The position numbers were made by a program, and so were the translations under genes. 64,000 nucleotides of DNA, taken from contig NZ_CP179210.1 in NCBI RefSeq assembly GCF_051201665.1, positions 2,356,001-2,420,000 on the forward strand. The letters are read 5' to 3'. Below the pieces are notes generated by a model that ran no database searches, was not told the origin of the DNA, and worked only from the letters and a program-made list of their open reading frames with translations. Source of the stretch: Psychrobium sp051201665. Its GTDB lineage: Bacteria; Pseudomonadota; Gammaproteobacteria; Enterobacterales; Psychrobiaceae. This document shows positions 8,825-18,159 of this stretch, one piece after another (within the stretch, counting starts at the first letter, position 1; each line of letters opens with the position of its first letter).

Positions 8825-11073
8825 TACAATTTCCCCTCCACACATTCAGGTTGAAGCTCTATTGGAAACAACGGCTTCTCAAGCACCTCTGACTCTTCTT
8901 TCTCAGGCTTAATTTTAGGTGTATCGTTTTGATAACTATTAAGTTTGGCGTAATAACCATTCTGACGAATTAATTCTTCATGGTTGCCTTGTTCAACGAT
9001 TGCTCCTTTGTCCATCACTATAATTCTGTCACATTGCTTCACAGTGCTTAATCGATGTGCGATCACAAATACGGTACGGTTTTTACAAATAGTTGCCATA
9101 TTGTCTTGCACAATACGTTCGGACTCATAATCTAACGCGCTAGTAGCCTCATCAAAAATCAAAATTCGGGGATTGGAGATTAATGCTCTTGCAATAGCTA
9201 GACGTTGTCGTTGTCCTCCAGATAAGTTACTGCCTTGTTCACCAACCATATTATCGTAGCCTTCTTGCAAATCGACGATAAAGTCATGGGCACCAGCCAT
9301 TTTAGCTGCTGCTATCACTCGCTCCATGGGTGTTGAAGGGTCTGCCAGTGCGATGTTCTCGCGAATTGTCCGGTTAAATAGAAAGTTCTCTTGAAGTACG
9401 ACACCGATTTGCTTTCGCAACCAAGTAGTATCCACCATGGATAAATCGACACCATCTAATAACACGCGACCAGACTCGGGAATATAGAGGCGCTGCATAA
9501 GTTTTGTAATGGTGCTCTTTCCAGAGCCAGAACGACCAACAATACCAATCACCTCTCCGGGTTTTACGTGAAGGTTAATATCTTCCAATATGATAGGGCC
9601 GTCTGGACGATAGCGAAACTTAACATGTTCTAACGATACGATTCCTTGTAATTTAGGCAGTCGCGAACGATTAGGATTAAAGCCGGGTTCTTTAGGTGTA
9701 TTAAGAATATCTCCTAAACGAGCAATAGAAATACCAGCTTGTTGAAAATCTTGCCAAAGTTGAACCAATTTGAGAATTGGTCCACTCACTCGACCAGCTA
9801 GCATATTAAATGCTACTAATTGACCAACCGTGATACTGCCATTAATCACCAAGTGCGCACCCATCCAAATAATACCCAGCGTCATTAATTTATTAATGAG
9901 TCCAGCTACCTGGTTAGCTACATTACTCAAATTTTGACTACGAAAAGAGGCATGTACATAGCTTGAAAGATAATCTTCTAACTTCCTGCGCATCTGAGGT
10001 TCAACCGCAACAGATTTCACAGTACCGATCCCCGTGATAGACTCTGTCAGAAACGCAGTATTGGCGGCACCATGCTTGAATTTTTCGTCTAAACGCCGTT
10101 TAAGAATAGGCGTAATAAAAAGAGAAAGTAAGACATAGCAAGGAATCGTAGCTAATACAATCCAAGTCAGTTCTGAACTGTAATACCACATCACCGCAAC
10201 AAAGACGAAGACAAAGAACAAGTCAATGATGAGTGTGAGCGCGGTACCCGTTATAAAGTTTCGAATAGTGTCAAGCTCGCGAACGCGAGCAACATTTTGC
10301 CCCACTTGCCTAGCCTCAAAGTAAGCAAGCGGTAAACTCATTAGGTGGTTGTATAGTCTAGAACCTAGCTCTACATCGACTCTATTGGTAGTATGGCTGA
10401 AAATATAGTTGCGAATTCCACCTAACAGTGCCTCAAATACCACTACAACAATGAAGCCAATAGCTAGTACATTTAATGTTGTGAATCCACGATGTACGAG
10501 TACTTTGTCCATTACAACTTGAAAAAATAATGGCGTCACTAGAGCAAATATTTGAAGAAAGAATGAAACGATTAAAACTTGAGCAAATATTTTACGATAC
10601 TTAACTAGAGACGGAATAAACCAAGAAATATCGAATTTCTGCTGTAAGCGTTCAGCTAAACCATGGCGGCGAGTAACAGCGATCAGCTCACCAGACCACA
10701 TCTCATTGAATTCGTCGACACAGACAGAACGTGGGGTATTCTCTCTTAGGTCATGGATAAGTACAGTGTGTCTTTCTCCATTGCTTTCATTTGTACTATT
10801 ACATTGAGTTAAGTTGTCACTTGAGGCTTTAGCTATAATGAAATAATTCCCATCTTTAGCTTTCGCTATAGCAGGAAGTAAAGCATTTTTAATATCAGCA
10901 AGTGGTAAAGTGAGGTGCTTTGCTTTGAGTGTTAATGATTTAGCTGCAAGTAATAGCTCTGTATCTGAAAAATATTCAGATGGCTTTGCAAACTCATGTG
11001 ATAATTGCTCTGGCTCTGCAGGTAACTGATGAAATCTCGCAATAGCAACTAAACAATTTAAACCTGTATCCAT
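8824..11073 (-). CDS. Type I secretion ABC exporter, HlyB-like
   Basis: A 749-residue inner-membrane ATP-driven exporter for the RTX protein. The N-terminal ~130 residues form a C39-like domain. The usual DCG catalytic motif reads DTG, so the peptidase is inactive and probably binds substrate, as in HlyB. The membrane domain spans about residues 155-440 and contains WFIPSLVKYRKIF and ITPLFFQVVMDKVLVHRGF-like segments very close to HlyB. The ATPase domain has Walker A GRSGSGKST near residue 513, signature LSGGQRQR, Walker B ILIFDEATSAL, and the H-loop AHRLSTV. GGAAGA lies six bases before the ATG. It is the first gene of the operon, and a Fur-like site lies 64-82 bases upstream. Confidence 0.96.
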   Translation of the reverse strand: MDTGLNCLVAIARFHQLPAEPEQLSHEFAKPSEYFSDTELLLAAKSLTLKAKHLTLPLADIKNALLPAIAKAKDGNYFIIAKASSDNLTQCNSTNESNGERHTVLIHDLRENTPRSVCVDEFNEMWSGELIAVTRRHGLAERLQQKFDISWFIPSLVKYRKIFAQVLIVSFFLQIFALVTPLFFQVVMDKVLVHRGFTTLNVLAIGFIVVVVFEALLGGIRNYIFSHTTNRVDVELGSRLYNHLMSLPLAYFEARQVGQNVARVRELDTIRNFITGTALTLIIDLFFVFVFVAVMWYYSSELTWIVLATIPCYVLLSLFITPILKRRLDEKFKHGAANTAFLTESITGIGTVKSVAVEPQMRRKLEDYLSSYVHASFRSQNLSNVANQVAGLINKLMTLGIIWMGAHLVINGSITVGQLVAFNMLAGRVSGPILKLVQLWQDFQQAGISIARLGDILNTPKEPGFNPNRSRLPKLQGIVSLEHVKFRYRPDGPIILEDINLHVKPGEVIGIVGRSGSGKSTITKLMQRLYIPESGRVLLDGVDLSMVDTTWLRKQIGVVLQENFLFNRTIRENIALADPSTPMERVIAAAKMAGAHDFIVDLQEGYDNMVGEQGSNLSGGQRQRLAIARALISNPRILIFDEATSALDYESERIVQDNMATICKNRTVFVIAHRLSTVKQCDRIIVMDKGAIVEQGNHEELIRQNGYYAKLNSYQNDTPKIKPEKEESEVLEKPLFPIELQPECVEGKL

Positions 11074-11617
11074 ACATCTTCCATAATAAAACTAAACTGG
11101 CGTTCCTATCACCTAAGAAATCGTACGTTAGCAGAAGAGAATGAGAATTACTATTAAATATTAATCATATAGAATTACTTTAAGTTATATCTAACACTTT
11201 ATTATTAACCCCTTATTAAATAGCGCTAATGTGCAAAGCAAAATGCTTCATGAATGGCCTGACATTAAAAGTAATATGAAATCGTTTGATGTTTTAAATT
11301 AGAAGCACTAACAGTAGTACGCTAACAACTATAAACCGCCTAAGCACTTAAAAACAATAATTTAAATACAAAATAAAAACTCCCCCGCCTCCATATTACA
11401 AACTCACCAGTCTAATTATGAGTTGAGTAAGTATTAATCATAAGTTTACTGGTTATCATTTCTTTGTTAGAAATGAGTGTTCTTTAATATATATATTAAA
11501 CGGCATCAGTTAAAATACATCTATACATATATTTATAACACATTCTAACTTTTATCTTTAGTACCCCACAGCGTACCCCTCAAGATCAAGTTAAAAACAA
11601 AAAGGCAGCAAAATCAA
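11074..11617. other. Divergent intergenic region between hlyB and rbgA
   Basis: This 544-base region is very AT-rich and holds no convincing gene. Its hlyB-proximal end carries the Fur-like site. The rest includes runs of TATATA near 11490 that could contain the rbgA promoter, but no single promoter stands out. No tRNA or structured RNA was recognised. Confidence 0.6.
11137..11155 (-). promoter_or_regulatory. Candidate Fur box upstream of the T1SS/RTX operon
   Basis: The 19 bases match the classical Fur consensus (GATAATGATAATCATTATC) at 14 positions by direct comparison, including AATGA and GAAT cores. It lies 64-82 bases before the hlyB start in an AT-rich leader, a position suited to iron-dependent repression. 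No clear -35/-10 pair was identified, so the geometry is not fixed. The low complexity of the region means chance matches are possible. Confidence 0.5.
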
Positions 11618-12553
11618 ATGGCTAGCACAAGTATTCAGTGGTTCCCCGGTCACATGCACAAAGCCCGTAAAGAAATGACAGAAGTCATGGGGCAAATCGA
11701 TATTATTATCGAAGTCGTTGACGCACGAATTCCCTATTCTAGTGAGAACCCATTTGCCAATGAGTTACGTGGTGATAAGCCACTAATTAAGGTACTCAAC
11801 AAATGTGATTTAGCTGATGACGAGGTGGTTGCTCAATGGCAGGAACACTTAAATAGTCAACAAGGTATTTCATCGCTAGCAATAACCGCGAATGAACCGA
11901 CACAAGTCGCTAAAATTCTCGAACTATGCCGCAAGCTAGTACCTCATCGTGATGAAACAGGTAAGGATATTCGTGCGATGATTATGGGGATCCCGAACGT
12001 CGGTAAATCGACTATCATCAATATCCTTGCTGGACGAATCATTGCGAAAACAGGTAATGAACCGGCAGTTACCAAACGCCAGCAGCGCATTAATTTGAAA
12101 AATGGCATTGTGCTGTGTGATACGCCTGGCATTCTATGGCCAAAAGTACACAATGATCACAGTGGTTATCGATTGGCGATCACGGGTGCCATTAAAGATA
12201 CAGCTTTCGAATACGAAGATATTGCGTCATACGCTGGCGAGTATTTTTTAAAGGACTATCCATTGATGATTAAAGAGCGCTATAAGCTCGATGAATTACC
12301 GCAAAACGACTGGGAGTTAATTGAAGCTATCGGTAATGTTCGCGGGTTTAAACGTGCTGGTGGCCGCGTAGATATGCACAAAACGTGTGAAATTCTACTG
12401 CATGAGTTTCGACAAGGTACTATTGGAAAGATATGTTTAGAGACGCCACAAATGGCGGTCGTAGAAGAAGCTCAGGTTGCAGAAAAACTTGCTCAAGAAG
12501 CGCTTGAAGGAAAAGTGAAAAAGAAGAAACCAAAGAAAAAACGCCGTCGTTAG
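11618..12553 (+). CDS. rbgA: Ribosome biogenesis GTPase YlqF/RbgA
   Basis: A 311-residue circularly permuted GTPase that acts in late assembly of the large ribosomal subunit. The start WFPGHMHKA is typical of the family. The G motifs come in permuted order: G4 NKCD near residue 62, then G1 GIPNVGKST near 124, then G3 DTPG near 169. The C-terminus is a strongly basic lysine/arginine tail that could contact rRNA. It is a single gene facing a convergent neighbour, with a hairpin between the two stops. RbgA is well studied in Bacillus; in Gammaproteobacteria the role is assumed from homology. Confidence 0.95.
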   Translation: MASTSIQWFPGHMHKARKEMTEVMGQIDIIIEVVDARIPYSSENPFANELRGDKPLIKVLNKCDLADDEVVAQWQEHLNSQQGISSLAITANEPTQVAKILELCRKLVPHRDETGKDIRAMIMGIPNVGKSTIINILAGRIIAKTGNEPAVTKRQQRINLKNGIVLCDTPGILWPKVHNDHSGYRLAITGAIKDTAFEYEDIASYAGEYFLKDYPLMIKERYKLDELPQNDWELIEAIGNVRGFKRAGGRVDMHKTCEILLHEFRQGTIGKICLETPQMAVVEEAQVAEKLAQEALEGKVKKKKPKKKRRR

Positions 12554-12565
12554 AGACTTTAAGCG

Positions 12566-12590
12566 TTTAGGGTAATAAAGTTACCCTAAA
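12566..12590. terminator. Hairpin between convergent genes
   Basis: A perfect 10-base stem (TTTAGGGTAA with TTACCCTAAA) around a five-base loop, between the stops of rbgA and the GGDEF/EAL gene. There is no clear T-run on either strand, so it may be a weak bidirectional terminator. Confidence 0.5.
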
Positions 12591-12598
12591 CTCTCTAA

Positions 12599-14689
12599 TT
12601 AAATTAACTCAACGCTTTTAGTTATTATTTCATCGATAGGTACTGGCTTTCCAAGCCCATATCCCTGCCCGTAATTAATGCCTATTTCTTGAAGACGTTG
12701 ACGAATTTCGTCATTTTCGACAAATTCAGCAATAGTTTCCATGCCCATGACTTTGCCCACATCATTAATTGATTTAACCATTGCTTCATCAATCGGATCT
12801 TTAAGCATATCTTTAATAAACATACCGTCTATTTTTAACATATCGACTTTTAAATTTTTAAGATAAGCAAATGATGAAAGCCCGCTCCCGAAATCATCTA
12901 ACGCAAACTTACAACCATAAGCATTTAACGCACTGATAAATAGTTTGGCGTGCGTTAAATTTGCAATGGCGGCCGTTTCTGTTATTTCAAACGAAAGTTT
13001 TGAAGCCTGTACCTTATTTGCCTTTATTGCTTTAATAATGTGCTGTAGCAACATTTCATTACTCAACGACAAACCAGATAAATTAATGGATATATGGTCG
13101 ATATGGTCAATATCATTATGATGTTTACATAACCACGACAACGTATTATCAATTACCCATTGATCAATTCGGTGAGATAAATCGAATCGCTCAGCGGCAG
13201 GTAGAAATAACCCAGGAGGTATTAAGTTTCCGTTATCATCAATCATCCGTACTAGAATTTCATGACTATTTTTTTTGTCTGCTTGCAAAGAAACTATTGG
13301 CTGAGCGAACAAAACGAGTCGATTATTTTCAAGCGCACTATTAATCTTTGTTGCCCAATAGGTATCATCCTTGCGCTGTGCAAGCACTTTATCGTTTTCT
13401 TGATAAATATGATATCGATTACGGCCTGCATCTTTAGCGGCATAACATGCACTATCGGCTTGTTTAATCGCTTCTACGTAGTTGATGCTTTCGCTAGAAA
13501 TTTCGGTAACACCAATACTAACGCCCAGTTTAAAAACGTGTTCATTCCAACGAAATCTAAAGTCTTCAACCAATTGAATAAGCATTTTGCAAATTAATTT
13601 AGCCTTAGAAATATCATGGCCATTAAGTAGTAGTGCAAATTCGTCACCGCCAATTCTTGCTAAGGTATCGTCAGTCGAACAATGACGATTAAATAACACA
13701 GATATTTGACGTAACAGTTCATCACCGGCGATATGACCACAGGTATCATTAATTAATTTAAACTGATCAATATCTATAAAACATAACGAATGGACATCAC
13801 GTTCATCGTTATTACCGTCAATAGTCCCCCGAAGAATGCCCTCGAATTCTTGTCGATTGATTAAACCTGTGAGTGCATCATGTGCTGCCTGATAGCTAAA
13901 TTTTCTTGAAATATTTCTAAATTGAGTCACATCATCTTGCATTGCAACAAAATGACTAATGCAGTTATCACCATCAAGAATCGGATAAATATGTTCGTTT
14001 GCCCAATACTTTTCGCCATCTTTCTTCAGATTACAACGTTCGCCGACCCACTCTTGATGCTGCTCTAACATTCGCCAAATGTTTTCTTCAATCTTCTCAT
14101 TATTAGATAGACGCCCTAAACTAAAATACGGTCGACCAATGCAATCGTAGCCTTCAAAGTCTGTTATTTCGGTAAACTTAGGATTAATATATTCGATGAT
14201 ACCCAATGCATCAGTGATAACAACAGCGCTAGGGCTGTGTTTAACTGCTAAGGAAAAAATGGACAAATCTTTGGTACGATTGCGTAATAATCGTTCTCTC
14301 ATTACTGAGTCTGTAACATCATGAATTTGGATGAGAGCAAAGCGGGTGCCATCGACACTATATGACTTTACATAACAAGTATGTTCCATCAATTTATCTT
14401 TTTTATGAGCACGCGCATAAAGAGGGAATAACCTAGGATGCAACGCACTTGATAAAATCGATGACATGCCATAATTTGTCGCTTGCTCAATAGCTCGTTT
14501 GACGGTCAATCCATTGCCTAATTCAAAACAGTCAAAAATATTTTGATTTACTAATTCAAGTTTTCGTCTATCACTATGTTTCACAAACCATTGATTAACA
14601 TCGACGATAATGCCTTCGTTATCAATAACAATTAGCCCACAATTGGTATTATCAAATACAATATTATGAATTTTTAACCCCTTAGACAT
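12599..14689 (-). CDS. PAS-PAS-GGDEF-EAL cyclic-di-GMP enzyme
   Basis: A 696-residue cytoplasmic signalling protein with no membrane segment. It has two N-terminal PAS-type sensor regions (about 1-110 and 145-270), then a GGDEF domain with an intact GGDEF signature near residue 347, then an EAL domain. The EAL signature reads EIL near residue 476 and the glutamate is kept. Other EAL landmarks (DDFGSGLSSFAYL, K.DG, QGYGLGKP) are present, so phosphodiesterase activity is plausible. The RxxD inhibitory site before GGDEF is absent. The gene overlaps the upstream cheC-like gene by eight bases and forms an operon with a single-domain receiver. Which activity dominates cannot be read from the sequence. 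Confidence 0.93.
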   Translation of the reverse strand: MSKGLKIHNIVFDNTNCGLIVIDNEGIIVDVNQWFVKHSDRRKLELVNQNIFDCFELGNGLTVKRAIEQATNYGMSSILSSALHPRLFPLYARAHKKDKLMEHTCYVKSYSVDGTRFALIQIHDVTDSVMRERLLRNRTKDLSIFSLAVKHSPSAVVITDALGIIEYINPKFTEITDFEGYDCIGRPYFSLGRLSNNEKIEENIWRMLEQHQEWVGERCNLKKDGEKYWANEHIYPILDGDNCISHFVAMQDDVTQFRNISRKFSYQAAHDALTGLINRQEFEGILRGTIDGNNDERDVHSLCFIDIDQFKLINDTCGHIAGDELLRQISVLFNRHCSTDDTLARIGGDEFALLLNGHDISKAKLICKMLIQLVEDFRFRWNEHVFKLGVSIGVTEISSESINYVEAIKQADSACYAAKDAGRNRYHIYQENDKVLAQRKDDTYWATKINSALENNRLVLFAQPIVSLQADKKNSHEILVRMIDDNGNLIPPGLFLPAAERFDLSHRIDQWVIDNTLSWLCKHHNDIDHIDHISINLSGLSLSNEMLLQHIIKAIKANKVQASKLSFEITETAAIANLTHAKLFISALNAYGCKFALDDFGSGLSSFAYLKNLKVDMLKIDGMFIKDMLKDPIDEAMVKSINDVGKVMGMETIAEFVENDEIRQRLQEIGINYGQGYGLGKPVPIDEIITKSVELI

Positions 14690-15305
14690 ACAAGCTCATA
14701 AAACGCTCTAACTCTGTAATTAAGCGTTTAATTGAGTCACTTGCCATTATTAAACTTACTTGGCCTGTAATTTTTTTATTTGGCAAACTAAACGACATCG
14801 ACAAAGTAAGAACTAATGGGTCTTCACCTATTCGCATCCGCTCAATATCAAAGACATCACTAATTTCACCGCAAATTAAGTCAGGCACACTGCTTTCAAG
14901 TTCACAGTTAAGGACATCGGCGATACAACCAAAACACGCATTCAGAATGATATTTGATACTTCTTTTAACGCTTCTTGTTCTAATTCTCCAAGTTCACTA
15001 CCCCAATTGCCCTCACCTAAAATACTACGTACCAGTTGTAAGCTCGATTCATCATTGAAAAACAGAAATGCGTTACCCGAAAATCGCCCTTCAAAATATT
15101 GCTCAACGGCATTTACATTACCTGGAGAAATACATTGAAACAGTTCCATTGCGGTATTGAAATCAACTGCTTTTAATGACGGAACCGTCAATAGGACTTC
15201 GTCGTTGACCATTTCGCTAAATGACACCGCGGCTCGCCCCATCCCAATATTGAATAATTCACATAAGGTATCGCAATAATCTTCAGTAAAAATTTCTGAT
15301 GTCAT
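14682..15305 (-). CDS. cheC: CheC-family CheY-P phosphatase
   Basis: A 207-residue protein with two copies of the CheC/FliY active-site pattern. The first is D-xxx-E-xx-N followed by 22 residues and a proline (DTLCELFN...P). The second is E-xxx-E-xx-N with the same 22-residue spacing to proline (EALKEVSN...P). CheC-type proteins dephosphorylate CheY-P. It overlaps the receiver gene by four bases (ATGA) and the GGDEF/EAL gene by eight, so the three are co-translated. The partner is probably the adjacent receiver. Its presence in a gammaproteobacterium, where CheZ usually does this job, is unusual. Confidence 0.85.
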   Translation of the reverse strand: MTSEIFTEDYCDTLCELFNIGMGRAAVSFSEMVNDEVLLTVPSLKAVDFNTAMELFQCISPGNVNAVEQYFEGRFSGNAFLFFNDESSLQLVRSILGEGNWGSELGELEQEALKEVSNIILNACFGCIADVLNCELESSVPDLICGEISDVFDIERMRIGEDPLVLTLSMSFSLPNKKITGQVSLIMASDSIKRLITELERFMSLYV

Positions 15306-15673
15306 GATTGTCCTCCATCAGCAGTGAACTGTAGAATCATCGCTTCATTGATGGGTTTACCGTAAAATGTCGCGCCAAGCTCTTCAAAACGCTGTTTTAC
15401 AACAGCTTGGATGTTTGCGGTAAATATTCCAATATGAGCAGCAGGCTGAGCGATATTAATTTGCGGTAAAATCTCATAACCCGTACCGTCTGGCATATTA
15501 TGATCTAGGGAAATGAAATCAAACGTCTGAGCGTTAACACATTCAAGCGCCTCTCTAACGGATGCGGCCTCAGTAATTGGCCAATCACTATGGTGGGTCT
15601 TGATCATTTTGACAATCATCATACGGGTCAAACGACTATCATCAACAACTAATACAGATTTAGGCTTTGCCAT
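15302..15673 (-). CDS. Single-domain response regulator (CheY-like)
   Basis: A 123-residue receiver without an output domain. It has the acidic pair near residues 11-12 (VVDDS), the phospho-acceptor Asp57 in SLDHNMPDG, the Thr in GIFTAN and the conserved Lys in YGKP. A GAGAGAAATGGC ribosome-binding context precedes the ATG. It is the first gene of a three-gene operon with the CheC-like phosphatase and the GGDEF/EAL enzyme, so it probably carries phosphate from the neighbouring CheA to c-di-GMP control. The kinase partner is inferred. Confidence 0.92.
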   Translation of the reverse strand: MAKPKSVLVVDDSRLTRMMIVKMIKTHHSDWPITEAASVREALECVNAQTFDFISLDHNMPDGTGYEILPQINIAQPAAHIGIFTANIQAVVKQRFEELGATFYGKPINEAMILQFTADGGQS

Positions 15674-15916
15674 TTCTCTCTCCTTTGAGACTAAAATATT
15701 TGAATGAGTTAATCACATTAACGGACTAACTAACTGCGTTATCAAAACTACTCTTTTGGTTCCTTGAGCACGGTTAAGCTATTTAATATATATAATAGAC
15801 AGACTTTTTCACGAAAAACAATACTAAACATTGAGATCAATCCACTTTTCATGCTTCAATAGTTTTATTAGTTCAACTCAATAATCTTCAAAGACAATGG
15901 AATTAGGTAAAAAGAT

Positions 15917-16411
15917 ATGGACACTAACCACAGCAGCTGGCTTCAATCAGACACAGAACAAATTTTAACGTTTTCATTAAATGATGAAGAATACGGTGTC
16001 AATATTTTAATGGTTAATGAAATTCGTGAATGGAGCAATATTACGAGCATTCCAGGAATAGCTAATTACGTCAAAGGCGTTTTACATTTAAGAGGAAATA
16101 TCGTACCCATCATTGATTTAAGGGAAAAATTTGGACTTGAACCGATTCCCTATGGCCCCACCACCGTAGTTATTTTATTAAATATTGTTGGTGATGATGC
16201 CCAAAATGTTATTGGCATAGTCGTTGATTCAGTGTCTGATACACATGCGGTCAATCATAAGGACATTCGTGACAAGCCTACCGTCGGAGGCTTTATTGAT
16301 GTGGCCTATATTCAAGGATTAGTGGAAGTGGATGAACGCTTAGTATTACTTCTTGATGTGAATAAGTTACTCAGTGAAACGCAATTAGAACAGCTTAAGG
16401 CGGCAATCTAA
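15917..16411 (+). CDS. cheW: CheW adaptor protein (second copy)
   Basis: A 164-residue CheW-like domain protein: LTFSLNDEEYGVNILMVNEIREW at the start, then VLHLRGNIVPIIDLREKFG, which is the conserved CheW core. It couples receptors to CheA. It is the only plus-strand gene in the chemotaxis region. It faces the receiver-cheC operon at its 5' side (243 bases between starts) and converges on the partner-switch gene. The 167-residue CheW at 24675-25178 is the other copy, so receptors or kinase complexes of two kinds may be served. Confidence 0.93.
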   Translation: MDTNHSSWLQSDTEQILTFSLNDEEYGVNILMVNEIREWSNITSIPGIANYVKGVLHLRGNIVPIIDLREKFGLEPIPYGPTTVVILLNIVGDDAQNVIGIVVDSVSDTHAVNHKDIRDKPTVGGFIDVAYIQGLVEVDERLVLLLDVNKLLSETQLEQLKAAI

Positions 16412-16426
16412 CGTCGTTCTAATTGG

Positions 16427-18151
16427 TTATTTGTTCCATGTGTAAGTGGCTTTTACCGCACTGCCGTTCTCATGGTAGCTGAGCTTTTGACAAAGCTCAG
16501 TGACTAATTTGATACCACGGCCACTAAAGTCATTTTTAGCAAGTTCAATATCACCTAGTTCTTCAACCCAAGGTGTAAATTCAAAGCCAGTCCCCGAATC
16601 AATCATCATGATATCAAGTGTTCCTCCTTGATCGGTGGAGGTATATTCAAGCTTAATTTTAATGTAACCGTTCCCCAAGAGTGCAAGTCGTTCTTCTTTC
16701 TTTTGAAAATACTGTGCAAACCCTTCAGGTGAATTTTTCAAACTTGAATCAAGGTCTAAAACGCCGTGATCTAATGCGTTAACATAGAGCTCAGCCAATA
16801 CCGTATATAGACCATGCCACTGGTCGCCAGGCCCTTCCATTTCATTAATCTGATTGATAATAATTGGAATAGGATTAACAGTTGCCAGTTTCTCGCCCAT
16901 TAGTGCCATCTGCCACGACCATCTCCCCGTAAATTCGTCTTCAATAGAGCTATTGAGAATTTTTTCTTTTTCGCTTTCAGCGACAGGAAAGAGTGTCTGA
17001 TATAGCGAGACATCACAGTTAATGTCTACCAGAGAGATATCATCATCTTGCGGTAAGTCTTCACAAAATACCTCTAACGCCGCAATAATATGCCCTTTGA
17101 CATCATTATCTACAAACCCTTGTTGGGTTGCCTCTATGAAACGTTGTTCCCCAAAAAAGTCCCCTTGTGCATTTCTCGCCTCAACAATGCCATCACTATA
17201 TAAAATAATTCTGTCGTCTTTTGTTAACGGAATCACTTCAGGTCTAATATCCAATAAAAGATTGGCTGATATACCAAGCGGTGGATGAAAAGATCCGATG
17301 CGTTGCCTTAGCTCTCCCGTTTTAGAATCAAAGACAAATGAGTCTTCCATACCGGCATTCCAAATATAAGCAATTTGTTCGTTGACAGATAAACTCACCA
17401 TTGTCATTGCTAGGAACATATGCGTCGGCAGCAGTTGATGCATTTTCCGATTTATTTGCTTAATAATTTCTAACGGAGAATACCCTTTATCCGTCATTAC
17501 TCTAAACGTATCAGCTAACGGTATCGCACCGATTGCGGAGCTCAAACCATGTCCTGTAAAATCCCCCAATAGCACATTAATATCACCATTAGGACAAAGA
17601 GCGGTTAATTGGACATCACCACTAAATGTTTCGGCAGAGCGCTTAAATATACTAATATGCTCTTTGGCAACGTTGCCCTTTTCGACAACGGTACTAAACA
17701 GCTGTTCTGCCAATTCCTCATCGTTTTGACGCTCTGATGTTAGGGTATAAAGTTTACTGTAGAGGTTTGCAATGCGAAACATCGCGTAAATTTTTGAACG
17801 AAATATTGCCAGTGAAAATGGTCTAAATACAATATCATCAGCACCGGCTTCAACACAGGTGCTAATTTGTTCATCATCGAGGTAGGTTGAAATCATCAAT
17901 ACTGGTACAAACACATTGGTTGCCAGCGCCTTAATTTGACGACATGTTTCGATTGCGCTCATGCCTTCGGCGTGAAAATCAATGAGCACAAGATCCGGTT
18001 TATGCTGATAAAATTTTACTAATCCTTGCATACCGTTTTGAGCACTTGATACCGAGAAGCCTTCCTCACTAATAATCTGAGTCAGGCGCTCAACGTTATC
18101 TTGATTCGAATCGATTATCAGGATATCCCTGTTTTGCGACTGCATCATCAT
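16427..18151 (-). CDS. Receiver-PP2C phosphatase-HATPase partner-switch regulator (HsbR/CrsR-like)
   Basis: A 574-residue three-domain protein. An N-terminal receiver (1-125) has Asp58 in VLIDFH, but the conserved Lys is replaced by Arg110 (VFRPFS). A SpoIIE/RsbU-type PP2C phosphatase follows (about 160-380, with GDFTGHGLSSA, YSDGIVEARN and DDDISLVDI). A C-terminal GHKL kinase domain has the N-box ELYVNALDHG and a SGRGIKL glycine box. This layout matches HsbR of Pseudomonas and CrsR of Shewanella, which control phosphorylation of a STAS antagonist. The STAS gene lies eight bases upstream and is the likely partner. The target could be an anti-sigma factor, RpoS or FlgM-type control; the sequence does not say. 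Confidence 0.92.
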   Translation of the reverse strand: MMMQSQNRDILIIDSNQDNVERLTQIISEEGFSVSSAQNGMQGLVKFYQHKPDLVLIDFHAEGMSAIETCRQIKALATNVFVPVLMISTYLDDEQISTCVEAGADDIVFRPFSLAIFRSKIYAMFRIANLYSKLYTLTSERQNDEELAEQLFSTVVEKGNVAKEHISIFKRSAETFSGDVQLTALCPNGDINVLLGDFTGHGLSSAIGAIPLADTFRVMTDKGYSPLEIIKQINRKMHQLLPTHMFLAMTMVSLSVNEQIAYIWNAGMEDSFVFDSKTGELRQRIGSFHPPLGISANLLLDIRPEVIPLTKDDRIILYSDGIVEARNAQGDFFGEQRFIEATQQGFVDNDVKGHIIAALEVFCEDLPQDDDISLVDINCDVSLYQTLFPVAESEKEKILNSSIEDEFTGRWSWQMALMGEKLATVNPIPIIINQINEMEGPGDQWHGLYTVLAELYVNALDHGVLDLDSSLKNSPEGFAQYFQKKEERLALLGNGYIKIKLEYTSTDQGGTLDIMMIDSGTGFEFTPWVEELGDIELAKNDFSGRGIKLVTELCQKLSYHENGSAVKATYTWNK

Positions 18152-18159
18152 AACCGTAC

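Noticed and set aside
8825..8845. Longer HlyD start at 8845
   Set aside because: The ATG at 8824 overlaps the hlyB stop as TAATG and has a strong GGAGG site; the extra seven residues overlap that site.
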